NCBI GenBank assembly: GCA_022781925.1
Contig: JALESO010000014.1
Span: 1 to 64,000 of the forward strand
Direction of reading: 5' to 3'
DNA length: 64,000 nucleotides
Source: Lachnospiraceae bacterium
GTDB lineage: Bacteria; Bacillota; Clostridia; Lachnospirales; Lachnospiraceae
The position numbers and the translations under genes were made by a program. Below the pieces are notes generated by a model that had not been told where the DNA came from, did not search any database, and saw only the letters and a program-made list of their open reading frames with translations. The first letter of the stretch is position 1. The number at the start of each line of letters is the position of its first letter. This document shows, in pieces, positions 17,990 through 27,829 of the stretch.

Positions 17990-19481
17990 CTGCGATTTCC
18001 TGCTGTCTCTCATATAACTGATATTTTTTGTTGTATTTGAAATATTCTTTGCTGCCTTTTCTGCTGATAAACTTCATGCTGTCCGCATTGACGGTCAGAT
18101 CCGTTACCAGGATCAGCATCTCGTTGCTGTCCCCGAAAATCTTCTCCACAAAAGCAAAGAGATTTGACAGTTCCTGACTGATCTCGTTACTTTCCGCCTG
18201 CATATTGGCCACCTGATCATCAAAGGCTTCCTTGATGAATAAAAATGCGGCATTGGCTTCCCGGATATCCCGCAGACGGAGCTCTTTCGCGTCCTGACGC
18301 AGGGTATGAAGGATCAGCTGATAGCCTTTTCGTGCAGAAGATGACAGCGCATTTGCCTTGTCCTCCTGCTCCATCTCCTGCTGCAGCGCATCCGCACGTT
18401 TTTCCAGAAGTGCTGCGGCATCTACTGTGCCATCTGCTGACGCAAACACAGCCTTGAGCTCCTTTAATACCGGAAGCAGCTGACGCAGGGCATCTTCCAG
18501 TTCCACGTTGTGGCGGATCTTCTCCTGAAGGGCATCCAGCAGCAGACCGAGCAGTGAAATACGCTCATCAAAAGCTGCATTTTTTGCACGTTTCCGTACA
18601 TCCGCATCTGCATTTCCCGCCAGAATCTGTGCCACACGGTAATCTTTTTTGTACTTCTGATACAGATCATAATAGGAAGCAAATTCCCGTGCAATACGCT
18701 TATTGCGCAGATACTGTCCCACCAGCACTTCATCCACGGCAAATCCATTTTCCTCGTACAGATAAATGGTCTCTGAGAGATCCTCCCAGCCACGGGCCGT
18801 GACATAAGATTTTCCGTCCACGGTATTTTCAATCGCATAGAAATCCTGCTTCTTGATATCCAGATACGTCAGGATTGCACCATGCAATCCTTTATTCACC
18901 GCATATTTCCGCCAGGTCTCATAGTCTGCTTCCACTTCCAGCACTTTCAGTCGATCCATGGTTACGATATCGAACTCCCGGACAGAACGGTTGAACTGCG
19001 GAGGATTTCCGGCTGTGGCAACCACCCAGCCCTGCGGGATCTGATGCTTGCCAAAAGTCTTGTACTGCAGAAACTGCAGCATGGACGGAGCCAGTGTCTC
19101 GGATACACAGTTGATCTCATCCAGAAACAGGATGCCCTCGGTCTTGCCGGTAGCTTCCATGGTCTCGTATACAGACGCAACGATCTCACTCATGGTATAT
19201 TCCGATACGTCAAACTCTGCACCCTGATATTTTTTGTGGCTGATAAACGGAAGTCCCAGCGCACTCTGTCTCGTATGATGCGTCATAGAATAAGAAACCA
19301 GCGCAATATCCATCTCCTGGGCGATCTGCTCCATGACAGCCGTCTTGCCGATACCCGGTGCGCCCAGCAGGAATACCGGTCGCTGCCGCTCGATGGGGAT
19401 ACGGTAATCGCCGTATTCATCTTTCATCAGATAAATACGCACCGCCTGTTCAATCTGTTCCTTTGCTTCCTGTATATTCAT
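17964..19481 (-). CDS. MoxR-type AAA+ ATPase
   Basis: Cytoplasmic AAA+ ATPase, 505 residues. Walker A is GAPGIGKT (40-47), Walker B ILFLDEIN (117-124), and the sensor-1 region is WVVATAGNPPQFN. MoxR-family proteins act with a VWA-domain partner to remodel or activate target complexes, and the VWA gene sits 35 bp upstream here. After the ATPase core (to about 260) comes a long helical C-terminal half (260-505), longer than in typical MoxR proteins (about 330 residues) and somewhat like RavA. The target is unknown. Confidence 0.85.
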   Translation of the reverse strand: MNIQEAKEQIEQAVRIYLMKDEYGDYRIPIERQRPVFLLGAPGIGKTAVMEQIAQEMDIALVSYSMTHHTRQSALGLPFISHKKYQGAEFDVSEYTMSEIVASVYETMEATGKTEGILFLDEINCVSETLAPSMLQFLQYKTFGKHQIPQGWVVATAGNPPQFNRSVREFDIVTMDRLKVLEVEADYETWRKYAVNKGLHGAILTYLDIKKQDFYAIENTVDGKSYVTARGWEDLSETIYLYEENGFAVDEVLVGQYLRNKRIAREFASYYDLYQKYKKDYRVAQILAGNADADVRKRAKNAAFDERISLLGLLLDALQEKIRHNVELEDALRQLLPVLKELKAVFASADGTVDAAALLEKRADALQQEMEQEDKANALSSSARKGYQLILHTLRQDAKELRLRDIREANAAFLFIKEAFDDQVANMQAESNEISQELSNLFAFVEKIFGDSNEMLILVTDLTVNADSMKFISRKGSKEYFKYNKKYQLYERQQEIADALEQLQI

Positions 19482-19516
19482 GTACTTTTATCCTCCTGTA
19501 CTGTTGCTCCATTCAC

Positions 19517-20935
19517 TTATATATCTTCTTCCTCCAGGATCAGCCGGATCGCCCACACCGGTACTTCCGGGATGGAATATCCTTCTTGGATAAACACAAA
19601 TGCCGTCTGATAATCCGGCATCCGCTCCGGGAACGTTCCCTGTCCATCGGTAAAATAGATCAGTCCCTTCAGATCCTGAAATTCATGTCTGCGGATGAGC
19701 CCGTCCACATATTCAAACACCGGACGGAAATCTGTGCCGCCAAATCCGCACAGCTCCACATCCTGCATATACTGCTCAAATTCTTCATCCGTCGTAACTT
19801 TCACATCCCGCTGGATCTTCTCATCACACTGGATGATATGGATATTCACCCGCTCAAAATAACTTTCGCTGCTTTTTAAGATAGAATACGTCTTCCGCAG
19901 AAACCGCTCCACCGTCTTTCCCTGACAGGATCCCGATGTATCGATGGCAATGACAAACTCCCGGATACGCTTGTTTTCCCGGTACTCCAGGGGTTCCACC
20001 AGTGGCATATTGTCATACAGCTGCAGACCATAAGTATAGTAAATGTAGTCAAATTCATCGTCATTGACATGCATCTCTTCCCCAAGCACCGCAAACTTCC
20101 GCAGAAATTCCCCGTAATCGTATCGGTCCCGCAGCGTTGCATTCAGATTCAGCAGCAGGCTGCCTGCACCAAATCCCTGCTCATGGGAAAACATCTCCAG
20201 ATCCGTCTTGGCATGCTGGCTGACTTCCTGCCATTCGCCCTGCCGCTGACCGACCAATGCCTCATCGATATCTTCCTGCTCGCCTTCTTCCCCGGTGTCC
20301 GCCTCATGACAGCCGATCATGGCTGTCCGTGTATCCGTAGTGATGCTGTCATTCCTGCGTTCCTGATTCTGTGTCTCCTTCACCGGGATCCACTTCAGAT
20401 GATCATCCCACATAAACAATGGCTCTTCCCGGAAAAACTCTGCGCCCTCTGCCGGGTGTTCACAAAGCCAGCGATAGATCTTTTCCGCCGTCAGGATCGG
20501 TACCTGCGCCTGAAGTCTCGACAGGATCCGCCGCATCTGCGTATCACGCTCCAGCTTCACTGCCTGCAGATCCAGATCCAGTATCACCTGTTCCACTGCC
20601 AGATCCGTTGCCAGATCCCAGCACTCCCGGTCCAGTTTTTCATACTGGAAGGGATGGCTGAAAATGCAGTGCAGGATCATATGTAAAAATGCCCGGGTAC
20701 ATGCATTTTTTTCTTTTTTAAAGGCATGCAGCACATACTCCGGATTGTAGTACATCGTCTCGCCGTCCACGCCAAAGGCCGCCACACTGTCCGCCGCCAC
20801 CAGCGGCATCCGAAACAGTGCCCGGTCAAGAAACCGCATGGATATCATCAGTTCATCCCTGGCGTACACCATAATCTTGCCCGCCAGCTCCCGTGCGGTA
20901 TCCTGCTGCTCCTGTGTCTGTTCCATCTCCTGCAT
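19517..20935 (-). CDS. VWA-like (DUF2201-type) protein
   Basis: A 472-residue cytoplasmic protein, probable partner of the MoxR ATPase. The N-terminal part resembles the metallopeptidase-like domain of this family, but where an HExxH zinc motif would be expected I read HMILH (85-89) plus His94, so the catalytic Glu is missing. WDLATDLAVEQ matches the family's following helix. Residues 195-235 are acidic and low in complexity. The C-terminal VWA domain has a MIDAS motif DTSGS (332-336) and GGTDFRP. It is placed 20 bp after the esterase stop with a good GAGGAG site, so it is very probably on that transcript. Confidence 0.83.
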   Translation of the reverse strand: MQEMEQTQEQQDTARELAGKIMVYARDELMISMRFLDRALFRMPLVAADSVAAFGVDGETMYYNPEYVLHAFKKEKNACTRAFLHMILHCIFSHPFQYEKLDRECWDLATDLAVEQVILDLDLQAVKLERDTQMRRILSRLQAQVPILTAEKIYRWLCEHPAEGAEFFREEPLFMWDDHLKWIPVKETQNQERRNDSITTDTRTAMIGCHEADTGEEGEQEDIDEALVGQRQGEWQEVSQHAKTDLEMFSHEQGFGAGSLLLNLNATLRDRYDYGEFLRKFAVLGEEMHVNDDEFDYIYYTYGLQLYDNMPLVEPLEYRENKRIREFVIAIDTSGSCQGKTVERFLRKTYSILKSSESYFERVNIHIIQCDEKIQRDVKVTTDEEFEQYMQDVELCGFGGTDFRPVFEYVDGLIRRHEFQDLKGLIYFTDGQGTFPERMPDYQTAFVFIQEGYSIPEVPVWAIRLILEEEDI

Positions 20936-20955
20936 TCATTTTTCTCCTCTGTTTG

Positions 20956-23442
20956 TTAAAACTGTACCTGCCCGTTGCTGACCCACCAGATGCCGTATTC
21001 ATTCTGAACATATCCCTGATAGTTAAAGTCCACACGACCGTTTGCGATCAGCCACCAGCCGTTTCCATTGTCCACCAGACCGTTATAGGTAAAGTCCACG
21101 CAGCCGTTTTTCACCAGCCACCAGCCATTTCCGTTATCCACCAGGCCGTTGCTTCCAAAGTTGACACGTCCATCCTGGATCATCCACCAGCCACAGGCAT
21201 TCTGTGCCAGACCGGTATACTGGAAATCTACTTTTCCTGTGGTGATCTTCCACCAGCCGTAGGCATTTTCACAGACATCATCATCAAAATTTACTTTTCC
21301 TTCGCAGACTTTCCACCAGCCATACTGTCCGCTCACAATTCCCGGCAGGACATCTGTGGTCTGGAAGCATACCTGTCCACCATATACATACCACCAGTTG
21401 GAACCGTTCTGTTCATAGCCCACATAGCCAAAATCCACCTGGCCGTTGGTGATCTTCCACCAGCCGTAGGCATTTTCTGCCAGACCGGTAAAATCAAAAT
21501 CTACCCGGCCATTGGTGATCTTCCACCAGCCATAGGCATTGGATGCCACTGTATCGCAGAAATTTACCCGGCTTCCGGTAACATACCACCAGGTATCATT
21601 TCCATTTACAAGCCCCTTTACCAGACCGTTACAGGTAAAAGTGATCCGGCCATTTTCCACGTACCACCAGTCGCCGTCTTTTACGACAAAACCGGTGTGA
21701 TCATAAGCCCAGGAACCGTTTTTCACATAGATCCACTGGCCGTCCTGCTGCTGATACAGCCCAGTGTATGGTCTGCCGGAAGCATCTTCATAATCATAGT
21801 GATCCACCACATGCACCGTCAGTCTCGCCAGCAGCGTACCATCGGACATCCAGGCATCCAAATACTGATCTCCAACTGCGTCACCTGCTGTCAGTGTGCC
21901 GGTCCGGAAGTCATAGGATAATCCTGCAGACGTCACATAGCTCACCTGTTTTGACAAATAGACCGGATCCAGAATTCCCACCAGTACCATATTATTATTT
22001 TTACGCAGCGTCACCTGACTGACCGCCTGATACTCCGCATCTCTCCAGACGAAATTTCTCTGGCTTTCGTAGGTACCGTACACCACAGCGTACATATTGT
22101 CTGCCGCCACAATACCGTTTTCATTATGTCCAATCTGTGAGAAGTGAATATCATGGTGTATATCATTGATGCATGTCGGAATCGAATAAGCCCCATCTCT
22201 CATCGGATAGGTAAATACACCATAAGGATACCTGTTTTTAAAATACTGCGCCACCGCATCATCCGTGATCCACTGTTCATGTACATTGCAGACCACATAG
22301 ACATTTGGCAGCTCCGGGCTGGTGCCCAGTCCGTACTGCGCAATACGCGGTCCGGTAAAATACACATCATCCGTGTATTTGTGGGTGTATGCCGCCGTTC
22401 TGGTGGTAATGATGCCACATTTTTCCACGGCAACCCGGGCAGTAAAATTCTGATACATATTCACAAAATACTGTCTGTAATCTGCTGCCTGGCTTGTCAG
22501 ACTGTCCAGTTCTCCCTGCATCCAGAACATGAGCCGATTTCCTGTAGTATAATGTCCCGCTGTGATCTCCGCCTGATATACCTGCTGCATCAGCTGTGCT
22601 GTCACCACAGCCCGCTCATAGGTGTCATCCCCAGGTATCCACTGATAGATCCGGGAACCGGAATATGCCAGATTGGCAATCCACACTTTATCTCCGGTCC
22701 GCTGCCGCCATTCATAGGCAATGGCACTGTCCATGCCGCCTTTTCCCTTATTCGGAAGCACCTCGGTCGTCAGCGTATTCAACGGATATTGCAGCTCTGT
22801 TCCGGCCAATGAGGTACTGCTCGTCAGAGACTGCGGCACAAACTTGTTCGCATTATTGCTTGTTCCGTATTCTGACCAGAAAATATCTGTCATATAATTC
22901 GACGGATTCGTGGCCGTCGGCAGATAAGTGGAATACACCGTTCCCGCCGTATTCAGTATATTTTCGTCATTATCATATCCTGTATTCCAAGAACACATGC
23001 CTTCCATATTGCTCTGTCCTAACAGATAGATCATCGTCAGCCGCGCCGGTTTGACATCAATATGTAAATTCACATACTGTGCACTCCAACCGCTTCCCTT
23101 TTTCAAAACTACTGTTGCCGCACCGGTTCCTGTTGCTCTCAGCGTCGTATCGGATGTCTTTACCAGCACATCACTGTCTTTTGCATAGCTGACCTGGCCA
23201 CTCTGCACCTGATACGACGTCACAAACTGCCCTCCGATCCGTTCAATCACATAATCCGGATAATCATTCTGGACCGAATACCGGTCATCATAATACATGG
23301 TCAGCGCAGCCTGAGTCTCCGGCTGCTGCGCCAGCTCCGACTGCTCTGAAATCTCTGATGCATAGACGGTCTGCACACCTGACAGACAGACGAATGCCGC
23401 ACAGAAAATCCATATCAAACCCTTTTTCAAAATTTGTTTCAT
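20956..23442 (-). CDS. Secreted SASA-family esterase with cell-wall-binding repeats
   Basis: An 828-residue exported protein. The signal peptide is residues 1-28 (MKQILKKG, then a hydrophobic core ending TVYA-SE). An Ig-like (BIG2-type) domain spans about 50-132. Next is a sialate O-acetylesterase-like (SASA/DUF303) domain with the nucleophile motif LLGQSNMEG (Ser144) and a partner His in the DIHFSQIGH segment. From about 580 there are eleven repeats of some 20 residues containing Trp-Trp pairs (pattern GWWKITNGRVDF), similar to choline/glucan-binding repeats. I chose the ATG at 23442, with AGAGGAT before it. The open frame runs 64 codons further upstream without plausible protein. The substrate is unknown; host or dietary acetylated glycans are a guess. 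Confidence 0.83.
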   Translation of the reverse strand: MKQILKKGLIWIFCAAFVCLSGVQTVYASEISEQSELAQQPETQAALTMYYDDRYSVQNDYPDYVIERIGGQFVTSYQVQSGQVSYAKDSDVLVKTSDTTLRATGTGAATVVLKKGSGWSAQYVNLHIDVKPARLTMIYLLGQSNMEGMCSWNTGYDNDENILNTAGTVYSTYLPTATNPSNYMTDIFWSEYGTSNNANKFVPQSLTSSTSLAGTELQYPLNTLTTEVLPNKGKGGMDSAIAYEWRQRTGDKVWIANLAYSGSRIYQWIPGDDTYERAVVTAQLMQQVYQAEITAGHYTTGNRLMFWMQGELDSLTSQAADYRQYFVNMYQNFTARVAVEKCGIITTRTAAYTHKYTDDVYFTGPRIAQYGLGTSPELPNVYVVCNVHEQWITDDAVAQYFKNRYPYGVFTYPMRDGAYSIPTCINDIHHDIHFSQIGHNENGIVAADNMYAVVYGTYESQRNFVWRDAEYQAVSQVTLRKNNNMVLVGILDPVYLSKQVSYVTSAGLSYDFRTGTLTAGDAVGDQYLDAWMSDGTLLARLTVHVVDHYDYEDASGRPYTGLYQQQDGQWIYVKNGSWAYDHTGFVVKDGDWWYVENGRITFTCNGLVKGLVNGNDTWWYVTGSRVNFCDTVASNAYGWWKITNGRVDFDFTGLAENAYGWWKITNGQVDFGYVGYEQNGSNWWYVYGGQVCFQTTDVLPGIVSGQYGWWKVCEGKVNFDDDVCENAYGWWKITTGKVDFQYTGLAQNACGWWMIQDGRVNFGSNGLVDNGNGWWLVKNGCVDFTYNGLVDNGNGWWLIANGRVDFNYQGYVQNEYGIWWVSNGQVQF

Positions 23443-23753
23443 TAAAAATCCTCTTTTCCCATTTCCTGTACTCCCGCAAGCCTTTAAAAAAGCATTCGAA
23501 ACGTACATTTTTAACCTATATCTGAACCTTTTTATGTAGAGAAGCCCCCTGCCAGCACAAAACTGTCCTGCGGCAAAAGGTGGGACTTCTCTTCCGTATT
23601 CACTTCTCATACCATTTCGTGAATACTCTAACACTAATTAGATAGCATAACAAATTTTCTTTGTCCTGACAAGACCTCCGTCTTCTTCTCATGCACCATT
23701 TTCTTTTCGTTTTCTGTTCTGTCCGCCAAAAAATTTCCTCTGTCAGCACACAG
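23443..23753. other. Intergenic gap with hairpin in the esterase leader
   Basis: Space between the enolase stop and the esterase start. The clear structure is a hairpin at 23539-23591: the outer stem GAGAAG-CCCC/GGGA-CTTCTC encloses an inner stem GCC(A)GCA/TGCGGC with an 11-nt loop. It lies about 100-150 nt upstream of the esterase ATG, so it is probably in its 5' leader. It does not match a riboswitch class that I recognise. The rest is AT-rich without features. Confidence 0.5.
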
Positions 23754-25267
<1,514 letters not shown>

Positions 25268-25290
25268 CTGTTTTCTGATTTTTATGTATA

Positions 25291-25342
25291 CAAAAACGTG
25301 ACTGAAAGTTACAACTTGCCGTCGTATCATCCAGTCACGTTT
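25291..25342 (-). terminator. Terminator after the beta-helix gene
   Basis: AAACGTGACTG (25293-25304) pairs with CAGTCACGTTT (25332-25342) across a 27-nt loop, followed on the minus strand by TTTTTG. It separates the beta-helix gene from eno. Confidence 0.7.
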
Positions 25343-25441
25343 ATCCCTTATATCATTTGTGATTTTTATTCTTCAACCATTACCCGACATCTTTTTTTGT
25401 AACATGCGATTCCATATCTGAGGATTGTTTTCATTACTTTT

Positions 25442-27469
25442 TTATATCAGCTTTATTTCATTTTCCTCGACTGTATACCGTCCATCGTCCATATGTGCCC
25501 GCAAAAACGGCACTTCTTTCCGATGATAAAATACATTGTGGTGGATCCACGCATCCGGATTGCCGGAAGGACTGATCAGTCCACCAAGATCATCCATGCT
25601 AACGTTATAGCGGAATTCATTGTGAATGGCTTCTTCCAGACAGAACATCACGCATCCGCCCTCGTTTAACCGGCTGTAATTGTACTGATAAAGCGTGCCG
25701 TCTCCGGAATCCGCATCCCATGCCATGCTGTCCTGATTCAGACGCATGTCCCGCATCTCATTATAAGTCAGCAGTGCATCTTTGCATTTCCACGGCCAGA
25801 TTCCAGCGGCCACCTTGCCGCCACGGTTCTCCGGCTCCCGATAATACCTGTCATTCATTTCCAGGGCACAGCTGTCTCCGGAATTGTATTCCACCAGCGG
25901 CTTCATGGCATACATTACCGTGATACCGTCTCCGCCGATTTCTTCCACATAATTATCTGCGATATAGATATTGTGGTGTCCATACTGCGCAAACAGTTCA
26001 TCCGGTAGTTCTGCCATCATAAATTCCTTACACTTGTAGCTGTATCCCACCGCAATGCCCCAGCGGCTGGTATGTTTCAGATGGCAGCCACGGACACTGA
26101 CATTTTCATAACGGGCCACACCGGTCTGTGCTTCGTCCTCCGGTTTCAGACAGGTAAAATAAATACCGCCGTTGTTCATATGCTTGTCATATACATTTCC
26201 TTCCACATCATGAATGAACAGGTTGTTCAGATGAATCTCATGCAGCGTGCCACGATCCTTTGCAATCCCCGCCACACCGGTGCGGTTCATCTTGTGCGGT
26301 GCACTGTAATCTTCCCCAAACACACCACCACGATTCGTGATCTCCAGATCTGCCACCGTAATGTATTCACAGTCATACAGCAGCACTGCGGAAGACACAT
26401 AGCCCCGATACACATGCGTCGGCGCATCCAGCTCCGTGCCGTAATCCTGATACCAGATGCCCTGTCCATTTGTCTCGATCAGCGGTCTTGCCCCATTTCC
26501 ATATGCACCGATCCGGATCGGATGTTCTTTACTTCCCTGCACAGACAAATGCAGAAACTGTCCTTCAAATACCGATCCACGTTCTAAAAACACCTGATCT
26601 CCCGGCTGCAACTTCAATCGGTTTACTGCATACAGACTTCTCAGTGGCTGGCTTTCTGTTCCATCATTCGCATCATCGCCACGGAGCGCACTGACATAAT
26701 AACAGCGACCGCTGTTCTCTGCTGCTTTCCGACTTTCCGCATCTTCCTTCTGGTGCTGCATCCGATTCCAGATGGATCTAAACTCTGTCGTCCATGTTTC
26801 TGCTCCTTTATCAACACACGCCTCTGACAGAGTTTCATTTGCCACTGCATCTGTCACTTCTTTCTCTGCATCCACTGCATTTACCCTTTGCAGCAACGTT
26901 TCTCCACTCATTTGTACACCACCAGCTTCTTCATCAGAAAGCAGCTCTGTCGCAGTTTCTCTGACAATTTCCTGATACTCACTCGCTTTTAGCCATTTTT
27001 CAATAATAACAGCGACTTCCTCATATGAGAACAGATCTCCATGATATCTGGTAAAAAGATCCGGATGCTTCTCATAAAACTCCCGTTTCTCCTCATCGGT
27101 ATAAACGTGACATTTATGCGTTCCGACATGATCACCCTTGTATACCACAAATGCCAGCTGAATGGACTTTAATTCATAATACAGATACATCTCCGGTGTC
27201 ATGTAACGCACACCATAAGCAGCAGTTCCCGCTTTCCAGGCATCTTCATTTTTCCAAGATGTTTCATTTCTGCGCTCCGACACAGTCTGTTCCACAGCAT
27301 CCATGAATCCGTCTGTCGCTCCGCATCCATAGGATTCCGCCTGCGTATCCATGAAATCATTCCTCTGTTTCCACCTCTGGTAAAAACCTTGCGGACTACA
27401 ATCGGCATATACCGCAAGCAGTTCAGCAATTCGGTATGCACCATACACCTCTAACCACTTTTTCTGCAT
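25442..27469 (-). CDS. Right-handed beta-helix protein with unknown N-terminal domain
   Basis: A 675-residue protein without signal peptide. From about residue 257 it shows a parallel beta-helix of the pectate-lyase/glycoside type. The start CYYVSALRGDDANDGT, then LQPGDQVFLERGSVFEGQ, is the common entry motif of such folds, and later strands contain YITVADLEITNRGG, HDVEGNVYDKHMNNGGIYF and many Asn/Gly turns. Residues 1-250 are mainly helical and charged and match no family I recognise. The position next to the galactoside locus suggests a carbohydrate-active role, but I see no catalytic motif to name an enzyme. A good terminator follows. Confidence 0.7.
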   Translation of the reverse strand: MQKKWLEVYGAYRIAELLAVYADCSPQGFYQRWKQRNDFMDTQAESYGCGATDGFMDAVEQTVSERRNETSWKNEDAWKAGTAAYGVRYMTPEMYLYYELKSIQLAFVVYKGDHVGTHKCHVYTDEEKREFYEKHPDLFTRYHGDLFSYEEVAVIIEKWLKASEYQEIVRETATELLSDEEAGGVQMSGETLLQRVNAVDAEKEVTDAVANETLSEACVDKGAETWTTEFRSIWNRMQHQKEDAESRKAAENSGRCYYVSALRGDDANDGTESQPLRSLYAVNRLKLQPGDQVFLERGSVFEGQFLHLSVQGSKEHPIRIGAYGNGARPLIETNGQGIWYQDYGTELDAPTHVYRGYVSSAVLLYDCEYITVADLEITNRGGVFGEDYSAPHKMNRTGVAGIAKDRGTLHEIHLNNLFIHDVEGNVYDKHMNNGGIYFTCLKPEDEAQTGVARYENVSVRGCHLKHTSRWGIAVGYSYKCKEFMMAELPDELFAQYGHHNIYIADNYVEEIGGDGITVMYAMKPLVEYNSGDSCALEMNDRYYREPENRGGKVAAGIWPWKCKDALLTYNEMRDMRLNQDSMAWDADSGDGTLYQYNYSRLNEGGCVMFCLEEAIHNEFRYNVSMDDLGGLISPSGNPDAWIHHNVFYHRKEVPFLRAHMDDGRYTVEENEIKLI

Positions 27470-27829
27470 TCCCTTCTCTTCCTCCCATCTTCAATCCACA
27501 TATAATCTAATCATGTGAAATCAGTGACATTAACCAAACATTTACATTTTTCACGGTCAATTACTTTTTCATATATAAAACACTTAAAAACAGTTTCGTT
27601 TCTCATTGTGTAAATGGAACAAAGCCGCAAAAGAAACTCCAGGCAATAGACGGTAGGGCAATTTTCGTTATGGCTGCAAGGCTAGCCCGTCCGCGGGAGT
27701 GTGTCTGAGCTTGCTGATTTTGCAAGCGAGTTCGCGGGAGCGGGCGGAAATAAGCGGCGCAGCAGCCATAGAAAATTGTCCGTGTCTATGCCGGAGTTTC
27801 TTTTTCGGCTTGTTCCTCACCAAAAAACT
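27470..27829. other. Gap between beta-galactosidase and beta-helix gene
   Basis: The part at 27470-27615 is AT-rich and should hold the promoter of the beta-helix gene (a TTGACC-like -35 can be read, but no convincing -10). The rest is the hairpin repeat copy at 27616-27816, listed separately. Confidence 0.6.
27616..27816. repeat. Hairpin repeat family A, copy 1
   Basis: A 201-bp sequence that folds on itself along nearly its whole length. The outer arms are GGAACAAAGCCG (27616-27627) and CGGCTTGTTCC (27806-27816). AAAAGAAACTCC pairs with GGAGTTTCTTTT, GGGCAATTTTC with GAAAATTGTCC, ATGGCTGC with GCAGCCAT, and GCTTGC with GCAAGC at the tip around the loop TGATTTT. Copy 2 at 40490-40689 has the same plan, the same length within one base, and the conserved tip GTGTGTCTGAGC...TGATTTTGC...GCGAGTTCGCGGGAG. 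The element ends 14 bp from the stop of the beta-galactosidase gene. Small reading frames in it are shadows. Confidence 0.88.

Noticed and set aside
20893..21921. Repetitive plus-strand frame (342 codons) opposite the Trp-Trp repeats
   Set aside because: Its repeats are just the mirror of the wall-binding repeats of the esterase.
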